Shown piece by piece: positions 53,565 through 63,951 of a stretch of 64,000 bases of DNA. The notes below the pieces were generated by a model that made no database searches, had not been told where the DNA came from, and saw nothing but the letters and a program-made list of their open reading frames with translations. Numbering within the stretch: position 1 is the stretch's first letter; every line of letters starts with the position of its first letter. The translations under genes and the position numbers were made by a program. Source of the DNA: Sclerotiophoma versabilis (taxonomy: Eukaryota > Ascomycota > Dothideomycetes > Pleosporales > Didymellaceae); assembly GCA_012274445.1 (NCBI GenBank), contig JAAROD010000090.1, positions 868,001 to 932,000 on the forward strand, given 5' to 3'.

Positions 53565-55271
53565 CTACTCCTGTGGCCCGGCGACCTCGGCGCCCAGCGC
53601 GGCGCTCGCGAGTTGGCCGAGGCCGCCAAAGAAGGTCAGGAACATGGCGAGCGCGGTTGATTCGGCGGCTTCGAAGTAGTCGTCTGTGGATGCGCCGTCG
53701 GCTTCGGTTTCCTGGATGTCGTGGAGCGTTTGCAGGTCAGGGACATATGTCGAGTCTGCATCGTCGTCCTCGAGCTCCTGCTGGGCGAAGTCTTCCACAG
53801 TCTGAGACTGCGGTGTCTTGCTCCCCGTCACGTTCTCGACAGCATCATCGAAGGCTGCGAGGGCGCTACGGCGGGTCGAGCGACGTGTGCTGCGGCCCGA
53901 TTCGGGGGAGGCTGAGGTGGCAGTGGTGGACGCTTCGGCAGCTTTCTCTGCGTTTGACTTTCGCCCGCGCTTCTTAGGAGTGGTGCTGGGGATGACCTCG
54001 GCAGGGTCCGAGAGATTGGTGGCTGCGTCGAGTTTCCGGATGAGGGGTTCAAAGAAGCGGACGTGCTGTCTGTGGTTGGGGACGAGGAAGGAGAGGATAG
54101 AGCTCTCGAGGAGGGCTTCAACGTCCAGGTCGCGCGTGAAGGTCCAAGTGAGCAGGGAGAGGCTGGTGAAAAGGACGTCAAGAGAAGTTACGCTGAGAGC
54201 GGGGTGCTGAGACACCTTGCCCAGCTTACGAGCGAAAGCGGCGAGGCCCTGAAGTAGGCGGTTGGTCCGCGACGTGTCCTGACCTAGGGCATTGGCAAAG
54301 ACGTCCCAGATCTGGGAGGGTGGGGCGGGGACAGAGTCGCGCAAGTTGAGGTAGAAGACGCGGGCGTAGAAGACAAAGGAGACAATGGCCAGGAAGTGGA
54401 AGACGGTGGCGTAGGAGCGGTGGGCGTGCGCTTTGGTGGGATGGGAGATGCCGAGGTTCACAGGCGTGATCTGTGGTGCAAAGGCAAGGAAGAGGGGAAT
54501 GAGGAAGCGGCCTGCGCGCAGGATGCGGAACACGTCGCCATGGACGAGGATCTTGGGCAGCTCGTTGAGGGTCAGCAGCGAGGCGACGACTGGGCCCCAG
54601 TATACGGCGGGCCTGGGTGTGAACAGGGTGTCGTGGAGCGGGGTGTCGGCGGTGTGGACGGTCAAGGGGGTGTAGAGGATGGTGACGAAGAACAGGCTGA
54701 GGGCGTATCCCAGGCTTCCGTACGCGCCCAGGGCGACGAAGGAGGCGATGGTCCAGGGCGACAGATTGCGGCGGTGGCCCTCGACGCCGATGAAGATGGC
54801 GCTGGCCAGCAGGCCCATGAAGTGCTGGGCGGTGTGGAAGAAGCCCTCGGGCTTGAGGATGGCGACGGCGTCCGACTCGCTCAGCAGGTCGACGTCCTTG
54901 ATCCAGTCGGCCAGGTGCCAGTTGGGCACTCCGGTCGCGCCCGAGCCATACCAGCCCTGCCACAGGCTGCCCGGCGTCGGGTGGCTGCCCAGCTCGGCCC
55001 ACTGCAGGTAGGAGATGAGGCGCCAGAAGACGGCGAAGGTGGTGACGCTCGCCAGCGACAGCAGCGCAAGGGCGGAGAAGACGCGCGCGTGGCGACGGCG
55101 AATGTGGCTCTGCGCGCGCGTGCGGGTGGACGGCGGCAGGGCTCTGGCAGCGCGTCGCGTCGTGAGCAGGACGTGGGCAGTGAGGGCAGCGACGAGCAGC
55201 GTCTGGCCGCCGAAGAGCAGGATGGGCAGGTTGTTGCTGCGCGCTGCAGCGTCAATCTCAACGGGAGCCAT
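53565..55271 (-). CDS. Multi-pass membrane protein of unknown function
   Basis: Single exon, 568 aa from ATG 55271; the frame is open upstream to 55577, but that part overlaps the divergent gene and is low-complexity. About eight hydrophobic segments lie in the first 360 residues, for example LPILLFGGQTLLVAALTAHV, HFMGLLASAIFIGV and GALGAYGSLGYAL-like stretches. The C-terminal third is soluble, with a KKRGRKSNAEKA basic patch resembling an AT-hook, a Ser/Arg-rich run and an acidic region. The very end (LAMFLTFFGGLGQLASAAL) is again hydrophobic. I recognise no family. The basic patch between membrane parts suggests a nuclear-envelope or ER location, but this is speculation. Confidence 0.8.
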   Translation of the reverse strand: MAPVEIDAAARSNNLPILLFGGQTLLVAALTAHVLLTTRRAARALPPSTRTRAQSHIRRRHARVFSALALLSLASVTTFAVFWRLISYLQWAELGSHPTPGSLWQGWYGSGATGVPNWHLADWIKDVDLLSESDAVAILKPEGFFHTAQHFMGLLASAIFIGVEGHRRNLSPWTIASFVALGAYGSLGYALSLFFVTILYTPLTVHTADTPLHDTLFTPRPAVYWGPVVASLLTLNELPKILVHGDVFRILRAGRFLIPLFLAFAPQITPVNLGISHPTKAHAHRSYATVFHFLAIVSFVFYARVFYLNLRDSVPAPPSQIWDVFANALGQDTSRTNRLLQGLAAFARKLGKVSQHPALSVTSLDVLFTSLSLLTWTFTRDLDVEALLESSILSFLVPNHRQHVRFFEPLIRKLDAATNLSDPAEVIPSTTPKKRGRKSNAEKAAEASTTATSASPESGRSTRRSTRRSALAAFDDAVENVTGSKTPQSQTVEDFAQQELEDDDADSTYVPDLQTLHDIQETEADGASTDDYFEAAESTALAMFLTFFGGLGQLASAALGAEVAGPQE

Positions 55272-55566
55272 CTTTGAGCGCGGACGTCGGGGTGGTGTGC
55301 AGTTGTGGTCACGGAGGCATTGCGAGCCGCGACGACGGACAACAAAGGGCGCGCGCCTGCTGTTGTCGAGCGACGCGCCTATGAGCTCACCCCGCTGACG
55401 TCGGTGGAACGACAGAGCGGCCAGCCCTGTCCGCGCTAGCCAGCCCCGTCCTCGCGTCCGACTTCCGTCCGACTGCCCTCCTACGCGTCCGACTTCCCTC
55501 CTTACGCCCCGACTGCCGTCTCTACCCCCGACGTCGCGACATCCCACGTGCTCGACAGCGCGCACA
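55272..55566. promoter_or_regulatory. Divergent promoter with GTCCGACTTCC repeats
   Basis: 295 nt between the divergent ATGs of the membrane-protein gene and swc5. Four imperfect units of CGTCCGACT(T/G)CC lie at about 55455-55520 and a CACGTG core at 55545-55550, 15 nt before the swc5 ATG. Confidence 0.5.
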
Positions 55567-56625
55567 ATGGCGCCCAAGACGTACGGAGACGAGCACGACG
55601 AGCCCGAGGCGGCCTACCACGAGTCCTCGGACGACGACTTCGACCCGGACTCGGCGCCCGCCGACGATGCGCCCAGCTCGTCCGACGAAGACGAGGCGGC
55701 ACCAGCGCCCAAGGGCAAGCGCAAGGCGGCCGTCGTCGACGGGCTGGACTCGGGCGATGAGTTCACGATAGAAGCGGCGCGCAAGAAAGCCAGGCAGCGG
55801 AAGAAGGGCGGCAGAGGGGACGAGCAGGACCTGCTTCTGTCCGAGGACGAGGGCGGCGAGGGCGGCCTGGTCAAGACGCGAGCACAGCGCGCGGGCGAGC
55901 GCAAGGAGCGGAGGCCGCTGGCACGCACAGAGGGCGCAACCGTGGATGTCGAGGCGCTGTGGGCGCAGATGACGTCCGCCCCGCTGCGCCCTGCACCACC
56001 ACCGCCGCCAGCACCGCTCCAAGCCGCCTCCACCGCACACGACGCCGCCCCCGCAGTCGCCCAGACCGCCGACGCACCCGTCGAAGAAGAAGTCGTCGCA
56101 GTCGCCAAAACCTTCGTCTTCGCCGGCCAGACCACGACAGAAGAAAAGCAGGTCCCGCGCTCAGCCCTCGACAAGTACACCGCCGACGGCTGGAAGCCCG
56201 CCACCGCTGTCACTCACCCAGACCGCCCCTCCGCCACAGCAGCAAAGCCCTCGGACTCGCACCTCCGCCGCCCGCTGAAGCGACCGAGCCGCTTCGACCC
56301 CAACCCCTCCGGCTACGTCCGCGCCCTGCCGCCCGAGCACCAACTCACATGGCCGCGCGCCGCCCCGAGTACCGCCCCGCCCCCCGACACCGCCCTCGAC
56401 GGGCCCAAGAAGCCCGAGAAAGCGACCAAGCTGAACGTCGTCGACAAGAGCCGCATGGACTGGTCCGGCTTCGTGTCCAAGGAGGGCATCGCCGACGAGC
56501 TGCAGGAGCACGGCAAGAGCAAGGACAACTACATGAGCAGACGCGACTTCCTCGCCGGCGTCGAGGCGAGGATGGAGGAGGAGGGCCGCAAGGGCAGGCT
56601 TGCGAATGCGACGGCACTGACCTGA
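55567..56625 (+). CDS. swc5: SWR1-complex subunit Swc5 (BCNT-domain protein)
   Basis: Single exon, 352 aa. The N-terminus is acidic and disordered (ESSDDDFDPDSAP, SSSDEDE), the type that binds H2A-H2B dimers. A Pro/Ala-rich middle follows. The C-terminal BCNT domain has the conserved KLNVVDKSRMDWSGFV, GIADELQEHGKSKDNY and RRDFLAGVEAR. Swc5 stimulates exchange of H2A for H2A.Z by the SWR1 remodeller in the nucleus. The gene is very GC-rich at third positions, which produces long open shadows in other frames. Confidence 0.95.
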   Translation: MAPKTYGDEHDEPEAAYHESSDDDFDPDSAPADDAPSSSDEDEAAPAPKGKRKAAVVDGLDSGDEFTIEAARKKARQRKKGGRGDEQDLLLSEDEGGEGGLVKTRAQRAGERKERRPLARTEGATVDVEALWAQMTSAPLRPAPPPPPAPLQAASTAHDAAPAVAQTADAPVEEEVVAVAKTFVFAGQTTTEEKQVPRSALDKYTADGWKPATAVTHPDRPSATAAKPSDSHLRRPLKRPSRFDPNPSGYVRALPPEHQLTWPRAAPSTAPPPDTALDGPKKPEKATKLNVVDKSRMDWSGFVSKEGIADELQEHGKSKDNYMSRRDFLAGVEARMEEEGRKGRLANATALT

Positions 56626-56852
56626 GACTAGAGAGGACTGTGCGAGAGATGACATGTATGTTATGATACCCAATTCCACTATTTTCCATGACTTTGTCGT
56701 GCTTGCTACGAATAAGACATTGCAATCCAAGAAGAAGAAGAAGAATAGTAATAATCCAGTGGTGGTCCATACCTTGCATGAGTCCAAGACTGAAAGATGG
56801 GGAGTTGGGTAAAGATGAAAACCATCAACATGCTCAGAATGAGTTATTAGAC

Positions 56853-56905
<53 letters not shown>

Positions 56906-56959
56906 CATCACAAGTGAGTGATGAGTAAAGGTCCTCAACTTGGAGGCACAGAATACAAT
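56626..56959. other. Convergent 3' flanks with a microsatellite
   Basis: Between the stops of swc5 and alo1. An AAG-rich run near 56730 and the GATT microsatellite are the only features. Confidence 0.6.
56853..56902. repeat. (GATT)n microsatellite
   Basis: About twelve uninterrupted GATT units. The tract should be length-variable between strains. Confidence 0.95.
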
Positions 56960-58840
56960 CTACATCTTGTTGAAATTGGCACTCCCATCATCTCCCTCCT
57001 TGATGAAATGCTCACTCTCCTGCCTCTCCTCGGATAGTCGCTCCCCGGTGCGGACAAACTCGGTCATACTCTCCAACAACGTGGTAGTCTCGGTGTGGCT
57101 GCTGCGCTCATGCAGCTCCCTCTCCGTCATCTCATCCCTCAGACTATCCAGGAGGACCGAGCTCTCGGCCTCGGCGCCAGCCATCAGGTCGAAGGATTCG
57201 CCGCTTTCGCTGTGCTCTTCGGAATCGACGTTTTTCTTCTCAAACACATCCACCCCGCCGTCCCACCACCGCGCTTGCTCGCCAATCCAGTCCTGCCCGC
57301 CTGTGCGTCGGTTGCGGCGCACGACTTCCTTCTCCTCGAGCGGGAAGATGGGCATCTCTGTCTTGCTTGGGAGGAGCGTCCTGCGGTGCCAGGCACCGAG
57401 GAACATGCCCTCCGGGTCGACTTCGTTGCGTACGCGTGTCCATTCGCTCAGATCGTTGCCGTAGGCCTGGCTCAGGTACGTCTGGTCAACCGACTGGAAG
57501 TTCTTCGCCCAGTGGGGACGGCCGTTGTACTCTTTCATCAGATGCTCAAAGGCTTGGTAGTAGCGCTCGTGGCAGGGAGGGTCCTGGTTGTATGGGCGGT
57601 AGAGCGTGGCGTTGAGGTAGAGCGTTGGTGTATCAGAACATGTCGTGTCAAGGAATGGGCGTGGGGATTGGCGCTTGGTGGTGTTTGCAACACGGACTTC
57701 GATTGGAGAGTGGACGTAGAGACCCTTGGAGGTGAATGGAATGCCGGAGGACACTTCGTCGCCGTGCAGCCAGTTGGTCAGGCGGGTGAGGGCTTCGGGC
57801 CCGTGGTGCAGAGGGATAGACCATTCGTTGACGAACTGAGAGTACAGGCAGTTCATCAGCAGACCGGTACGCTGTTCCTCGACGGCAGACACAATGGCGC
57901 CGTCTTTGAAGCCGTATTGCATGCCGAAGACAAACCACTCGACCCAGGGCAAGAAGCGTGGAACATATTGACTGATCCAAAGCAGAATGTGGTATGTGTG
58001 ATAGCCTACACTTCCGCCGTACCAGTTGTACTGAGGTTTGATGTGCTCTTTCTTGGTAGTTGAGGCGCGCCAGACGACGGCGCGCTTCATGTAAGGCAGC
58101 CACCACACGCGGACAAACTCATCCGAAGTCCAAAGGCCGTTGTTCCAGTCTGCGAGTACGTCTTCGATGGGGCGGATAGTCTGTATCCATTCGATGTTCT
58201 TGTGTGGTACCAGCTCGAATTCAATTTCTGCAATGATGCCTATGCCGCCGAGCGAGACTAGTGCCGCGCGGAACAGGTCTGGGGACTGAGTGGCAGAGCA
58301 GCGTACTGCCTGGCCATTTGCAAGGACAATACGTAGACTGCGCACACTGTCGGACAGCAGTCCGTGTTCCATAGAGCTGCCATGTGTCGCCGTGGCGATT
58401 GCGCCTGCGAGACTCTGCACGTCGATACTTCCAAGGTTGGGCATAGTAAGGCCATACTCCTTCGCCTGCTCATTCAGACTGTGCATGCGGATACCAGCTT
58501 GCACAGTCATGGTCCTGCGCTCCCTGTCTACGTTCAGAACTTCCTTGAAATCGTCAAGGTTAACCATCCATGCCGAGGTACAAGTAAGGTCTGAGGGCGA
58601 GTGTCCACATCCTACAGTAACTACACGGCGGCGCATGCGGCGGGCAAGCGTGACGACTTTCTGGATCTCCTGCAGTGACTGCGGGCGGATGTAGAGCTCC
58701 GGACGAGCGTGGAAGGTGCGGGCCCATGTATGGTGGATATGCGACTGTGAGGCACGAAAGGGTACGTCAGCGTCAGTGCGCTCAAGCTCGTTGGTGAAGC
58801 GCGGCGGCATCGTGAGCGTGTTTAACGGCGCGGACGCCAT
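56960..58840 (-). CDS. alo1: D-arabinono-1,4-lactone oxidase
   Basis: Single exon, 626 aa. The FAD_binding_4 domain contains VVTVGCGHSPSDLTCTS, whose His is the covalent flavin attachment in this family, and GSIDVQSLAGAIATATHG. The C-terminal ALO domain contains the HWAKNF motif in NGRPHWAKNFQSV and ends catalytically near DPEGMFLGAWHR. The enzyme makes D-erythroascorbic acid in the mitochondrial outer membrane. About 100 extra acidic residues follow the catalytic domain (EEHSESGESFD, ERLSEERQESE), longer than in yeast. Two membrane-like segments (HTYHILLWISQYVPRFLPWVE) fit a membrane-bound enzyme. Confidence 0.95.
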   Translation of the reverse strand: MASAPLNTLTMPPRFTNELERTDADVPFRASQSHIHHTWARTFHARPELYIRPQSLQEIQKVVTLARRMRRRVVTVGCGHSPSDLTCTSAWMVNLDDFKEVLNVDRERRTMTVQAGIRMHSLNEQAKEYGLTMPNLGSIDVQSLAGAIATATHGSSMEHGLLSDSVRSLRIVLANGQAVRCSATQSPDLFRAALVSLGGIGIIAEIEFELVPHKNIEWIQTIRPIEDVLADWNNGLWTSDEFVRVWWLPYMKRAVVWRASTTKKEHIKPQYNWYGGSVGYHTYHILLWISQYVPRFLPWVEWFVFGMQYGFKDGAIVSAVEEQRTGLLMNCLYSQFVNEWSIPLHHGPEALTRLTNWLHGDEVSSGIPFTSKGLYVHSPIEVRVANTTKRQSPRPFLDTTCSDTPTLYLNATLYRPYNQDPPCHERYYQAFEHLMKEYNGRPHWAKNFQSVDQTYLSQAYGNDLSEWTRVRNEVDPEGMFLGAWHRRTLLPSKTEMPIFPLEEKEVVRRNRRTGGQDWIGEQARWWDGGVDVFEKKNVDSEEHSESGESFDLMAGAEAESSVLLDSLRDEMTERELHERSSHTETTTLLESMTEFVRTGERLSEERQESEHFIKEGDDGSANFNKM

Positions 58841-59624
58841 CTTAGTCTAAACTTTTGATGATGTGAATGCGTCCCAGGTATGCGCGGCGAGATGGGCGAA
58901 TATCGGTGTTCGAATGACGTTGACAATGTCCCGCGCTGGTGTCGCCGATCCAGCGGCGGCCTTCAGAAGCACTGAACAACCACGAGGCCCTGGTGAGGAG
59001 TGTCTTGTATATGCAGCGAAGGCGCACCAGCTATATCGTAAGACTTACTCGACTGTCTGGAGGGGCGGCCGTGAAAGTGGATCCTAGCTATCTCGATGAC
59101 GTTAGTACGCCCGATCCTAGCTCCGATGCTGCGGTTCTCGACTTCGTCTCATCGATCTTCTTCATCACGAGAACATGGCAGTACAATCAAGTCTATACAA
59201 GATGAACGCGAGGTTTACTGTGTCTGCCACATCATGTCCGTGTCTGCAACGCTGCAACGCAGCATTGGAAAGCATGCGGTGTGACTATAGCGGACCGCGA
59301 TACTGGTTCTAAGACAAGGCAAGCCACTTGTAGGCAAGCACGCACTAAGCAAGTGAGGAGCAAGGGCGAGTGAACACAAGTTTATCGTGAAATATACTAC
59401 TTGACGTGTACTCATTAAGCTTACACTGCAACACCAGATCCAGAGGGTATACATCTAAACTAATATGACAACCCCAGTGATTACGTCGTTGAAACCAACG
59501 CGAGAACGCCTTTTACCCAATGCTGTAAAACCAGAAGACCAACGCGATGCAGCGCTGATGTCGTAACGCTAAAACAATCTGATGCTGAGATCCAAACAAG
59601 AAATATTATGGTGAAGTAGAGGGC
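58841..59624. other. Intergenic region
   Basis: Promoter of alo1 and 3' flank of the RNR-inhibitor-like gene. Overlapping short plus-strand frames at 58863-59284 have no features. Confidence 0.45.
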
Positions 59625-60566
59625 TTAAACACCGCCCATGACGACCTCACGCCCGTCCAAGAAATCCGCCTCTTCGAAGTCACTCGCATGCCCTGCCGCC
59701 AGCCTGCCCTCGTGCGCGCCCTCGCTCTCAAAGTCCATGGTATCTTCGTCATGCTGGCGTCTCCGCCTGCTCTTCGGCTGCGCAAAATGGCGCTGTGGAG
59801 GCAGAGTCGGCGGCGGGGACTCTGAAAGCGGGCTGACTGGCACATCCTCCTCTCCTCCCAGTTTCGCCGGTATGGAGAACAGGAAGTTGTTGCGACCCTG
59901 ACTCGGCTTGTCGTCTTCGCTCCACGCCCGCTTGCCGTGTGCGCGTTGTATGTCTGTCGCATAGCCGCTGTCTTGGCTCGAGAAGGGCTGCGAGAAGGCT
60001 TGTGCAGGGAGAGGAAAAGAGGTGGCGGCAGCGAAGAGATGTGGGTTCGTCGTCGGTTGCTCGGCATATCCGCCAATCTTGTTCAAGCCGCAGAAGGGCA
60101 GCAGTTCGCGCTGGTGCTGCAGTGTGGAGGCGAGCGTGTCGACGGGGATCTTCAGTGCTTCGAGGGCGGGGTGGGTCTCTCGGAAGGCGCTGTGCGGTTT
60201 CCGTAGCGGTGTCTGGGAAGCCGTGGGCTGCAGGGAGGCTAAGGTTTTGGGGGTCTTGTAGCCCTCAGGCACGGATTTGCGGACGCGCATGCCGACGCTG
60301 AGGAGGGAGGACTGGACGTGATCGGGCACGGGTGGTGCGAGTGTTGGGTGCTGTGGCTTGGCTTGGGGGATGGTCCGTAGCCTGGGAGCGCCCCGCTGGT
60401 AGTCGTCGTCAACCTCGGCGTCGGCGTCGGCGTCGGCGTCGGAGGAGTCGTTGTCGGACAAGTCCTGTGCAGTGTGGAAGTAGCTCGTGATGGACGGCTG
60501 GAACTGCCTCTTCTTCCTGTGCTGCTCGGTCGCGGGGTGGTGGTGAGAGAGAGGCATGGTAAGCAA
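59625..60566 (-). CDS. Probable Spd1/Dif1-like ribonucleotide reductase regulator with PIP box
   Basis: Single exon, 313 aa, largely disordered. Residues 23-30 (QPSITSYF) form a PIP box (Q-x-x-I-x-x-aromatic-aromatic) preceded by basic KKR and with Thr at position five, close to the PIP-degron read by CRL4-Cdt2. A second conserved-looking block is SVGMRVRKSVPEGYKTP, and the acidic C-terminus has DFEEADFLDGREV. From memory these blocks belong to fungal proteins related to Spd1/Dif1/Sml1, which restrain or localise ribonucleotide reductase and are destroyed in S phase. The PIP box is seen directly; the family call is recall and less sure. An ATG three codons in (60557) is an alternative start. 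Confidence 0.6.
   Translation of the reverse strand: MLTMPLSHHHPATEQHRKKRQFQPSITSYFHTAQDLSDNDSSDADADADAEVDDDYQRGAPRLRTIPQAKPQHPTLAPPVPDHVQSSLLSVGMRVRKSVPEGYKTPKTLASLQPTASQTPLRKPHSAFRETHPALEALKIPVDTLASTLQHQRELLPFCGLNKIGGYAEQPTTNPHLFAAATSFPLPAQAFSQPFSSQDSGYATDIQRAHGKRAWSEDDKPSQGRNNFLFSIPAKLGGEEDVPVSPLSESPPPTLPPQRHFAQPKSRRRRQHDEDTMDFESEGAHEGRLAAGHASDFEEADFLDGREVVMGGV
60415..60441 (-). repeat. 6-bp coding repeat (Asp-Ala)
   Basis: About four and a half copies of GTCGGC, read on the minus strand as an Asp-Ala run in the Spd1-like protein. Frame-preserving. Confidence 0.8.
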
Positions 60567-62503
60567 GGGCGAGGGGCTGGCGGTAGTAGTGCTTGCTGCA
60601 GCTGCAGGCGCATATGCAGTGTTGCTCTAGGCGTGGAACGTGCCCCGGTGCAAGTGCCAATGTAAGTGCAAATGCAAGTGGGGGATTTTCTGATACTGCA
60701 CGGTTGCTGGCCGCGTGCACTGACCGGTGGCGGGCGCTGATGCCCACAGCTGCACGGAGACGTCGAATCAGAGCGGTCCGTCTATGCGCGGCGAGGATCC
60801 TCCAGCGATCAGAAATTGGCTCGAGGGGCGGGCGGCCAGGTCTTGACACGCCGATGCAGATGTTGGGGGGCGCCGTGAGCCGAGGATGGGGAGCGCGAGG
60901 AAGGAAGAAATGAGAGTGGACAAGGCTGGCTGGCCGTGGTTGCGCACACGATTGCTCTCGGATGACGGACCCAGCACGCAGAAAGAGGGGGCGTTGATCT
61001 GCGCCGTTTGTCGCGCTCCTGACGCGAGCCAGGATCCGACGCGTCGACCGGCCTTTGTCTCCCAGTGTATACAACCACGTGAAGCTCCCGCACCCTTCTC
61101 TGCAGCACGTGCAACCTGTGTCGAGCTGCCACGCTACTCGTCTCACCGTGCTTCCAGAACTCCCAACGGCTGTCCCTCTGTGTCTGGCTCCATCTGCCAC
61201 TTCCTACCACAAACAATCGCCGATTGGCACCACACGCGCTGATTGAGTTTCGACCCACTCCATCTCAGACAAACGCTCCAGCTTGCCTCTGTGGGTCTCT
61301 GTCGTCATGGCTGTCGCAGCTGTTGCGCCTACTGCTGTTGTCTGCTTAGACGGGAAGTGCCGAGATGCTCGATACTTTTATTCGTGTCTTGACACAGTCG
61401 CTACCACAACGCCCTGCAAAGACAACCAACATCTGTCTCGCGCAGCCTGACGAGAGACACCGGGCTCTACACCAACCTCGACACGAGTCGCAGAGTAAAG
61501 CCGAACGCTTTCAAGGCTGGCAGTGCATTGTGTTTAATGGCGCTAGAACCAAGCTAGCACCCACGACTCGCGCTTGACTCAGCCTTACCACGTCCACGAC
61601 ACAATTCCACCGTGCTTGCAGGAGCCACACGGTCGTGCATGAGCTTTGATGCCTCCTCGATCTTCACGCACACATCACGATCGACGCCAGGCACGCACAC
61701 GTTCTAAAATAGGACCATCTGGCACTCTGCGTGCTGGAGGTATGAAAATGGACCACTGTCAACCTGTCACCTTCACAAACCATCTGAACAAACCACAGTG
61801 CCTCCTCTGGCTCTGGCTTGCCCAGCCTGCAGACTGACATTTTGTGAAGCGTGATGCATATAAACTGTGATCGACAAGCCTACATGGGCTATACGTTTTG
61901 CACATTTGGGTATCAAGAACGCATGCGACCATAAGACGTTGAAAACATGTTCCCTTGCCCAGACCGCCGACTGTCGTGGCAATCGTTTCCTGCAAGCAGA
62001 CGGCGTGTTTCCGTTCGCCGCCACAGGAAGATGAACCTTGCATAACGTACCAAAGATTGTGCGTCTTCTCCGGGAAGCGTTGGTGTTGTGGCGTCGAAGT
62101 AGAAGTTCAATACCGATGATCATTGTGGTCTGTGTTACTGTATCTTTCATCGATCTTCCAAGCGTGTCGAGAGGACAAGGGTGGCTAACATTTCGCCAGG
62201 CATCATCTACACGGCAATCGGCAGAGCTTTTCAACCGAGCTGAATCAATAACACAGATCCGACCCTAACACTAAAGTTGCACTAGCCACCCTCTTTCACA
62301 TACTTCATACAAGACCGAGTGCGTTGGCGCGCTCCTTCCCTCCTTTAACAATCGGTCTTAGTATACATGCGCCAAGATGACGAGACACCAGTTAATTACA
62401 AGCGCCAGCTAGCCATAGGTAATATGGTCGTTTTATTATAACTTAAGATTCCACACAGCGCTTTGAGCAATTGTTTGTGAGTGACTTTGCGGAAAACACT
62501 GGC
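60567..62503. other. Long intergenic region, no supported gene
   Basis: Several long overlapping frames at 60809-61258 on both strands are GC-driven and lack motifs. 61250-62500 has no frame above 155 aa and no recognisable feature. It must contain the promoter of the Spd1-like gene and the 3' flank of the histidine kinase. Confidence 0.4.
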
Positions 62504-63951
62504 TCAAGACAACCCTAATCGCGATATCACAAGCATCAGATCCTGAACTCGGAATGGTTTCGTGATTGCATCGTCCATGCCAACTTCCACCGCACGCTTC
62601 AGCTGCTCTGGCCGGGCGTTTGCCGTGACAGCTATGATGGGGAGGTGTTTGGTGATCAAGCCTGATCGTTGCGCACTGCGTATTAAGCTCGCGCATTCCA
62701 GTCCGTCGACTATCGGCATTTCAATGTCCATCAGAATGACGTCGATGGCTGGGCCTGCATCTTCTGGTTCGTGTGAGTTACTCCAATGTTCGGTGGTTTT
62801 GATGAAGTCAAAGGCGTCTTGGCCGTTGTCCGCGGTGTATACTATGTAGCCATGATGTCGTAGTTGCGTGCTGAGGACTTTTTGGTTGATCATGTTATCC
62901 TCGACCAGGAGAATCCTCAATGGTGGCTTTCCCTTGATCCTCGAGGATTTGGAATTCCCTACTTGTGTTGAATGTTCGTTCTCTTCAGCTGGTATTGTTA
63001 TCGTCGATGTTGTATCCAGCGGAGATGGCATGTTTGGAACCGCCTTGGACACCCTGATTGAGACGGCGAACGTAGATCCTACATCTTTTTCTGACTTGTA
63101 TCCTATTTGGCCGCCCTGTAAAGAAGCCAGCTTCTGGCTAATAAACAAACCGAGTCCGGAACCTCCATACTTGTTGTATGTTTTTGGTGAAGCTTGCGTG
63201 AACCGAGAAAAGATTCTTGTCCTGCCAGCGGCGTCCATACCACAACCTGTATCTTCGACGCTGCAGCACAAGTAAAATTCATCACTGGTAAATTTGGTTG
63301 TGATTTCGCTCTGCGAGGCACCTGATCCGGGAATGATGAATCCAGCGAGCATATCGGCCGATGGTGACAGAGAGGCGCCAATACAGACAGCGACCATCTT
63401 AGGACCAGCCTGGTCTTTTGTAAATTTTATGGCATTGGTGACTAGATTTACGATGACTTGCATCAGTCTCCCTGAATCTGCTTCGACCCAGTCAACCCCA
63501 AGTTGCTGTAAAGAGGGGTCGGATGTCGCTGTGAGCTGAACACCAGCTTGTGCTGCTTCGATTTTGAAGATGTTCTCCATCTGGCCGATAAACTTATCGA
63601 CTTTCCAGATCGTAGGACAAATCTCGAGTAGGTTAGAATCAAGCTTCGAGAGCGAAAGAATGTCATCAGTAATCCGTTTCTGATGTATCGTGCAGGCCAT
63701 GATGGTCTCGACAGCATCTACCATGGTCTGAGTGAGTTGGTTCAGTTGGTCCACGTGGAGATCTTTATCTCCGCATTTTGTCGCCGTTGAGCAATGATCA
63801 GTAAAAAGCTGCTTCGTCTCTGAGATGGTCTGTGATAACAGGTCTGTACAATGCATTACGGCCGTGAGAGGATTTCGAATCTGCAAGGCGTTAGAATATG
63901 CCTTAATCAGATATTAGGGGAGGTACTTCGTGGCTGGTCATATCAACAAAA
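62504..63951 (-). CDS. Hybrid histidine kinase, C-terminal part (cut by window end)
   Basis: Two visible exons, 63951-63927 and 63880-62504; a 46-nt intron splits the H-box, and splicing restores FVDMTSHEIRNPLTAV with the phospho-accepting His. A further intron runs upstream from 63952 to at least 64000; the window ends on GTGAG, possibly its exact donor. ATPase boxes follow: N box NLVTNAIKF, G1 EDTGCGMD, G2 GGSGLGLFIS. The receiver domain has LLVEDNMINQKV, phospho-acceptor Asp in LMDIEMPIVDG, and the Lys of ITKPF. Such kinases signal through Ypd1-type phosphotransfer to Ssk1 or Skn7. The sensor domains are outside the window, so the input signal is unknown. Confidence 0.93.

Noticed and set aside
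54396..55277. 293-aa plus-strand frame opposite the membrane-protein gene
   Set aside because: Gly/Glu/Asp-rich mirror of a GC-rich gene; the minus strand carries consistent membrane segments.
57095..58063. 322-aa plus-strand frame opposite alo1
   Set aside because: Shadow of a strongly conserved gene on the other strand.
60809..61258. 149-aa and other overlapping frames upstream of the Spd1-like gene
   Set aside because: Three frames are open simultaneously because of GC content; none has a motif.
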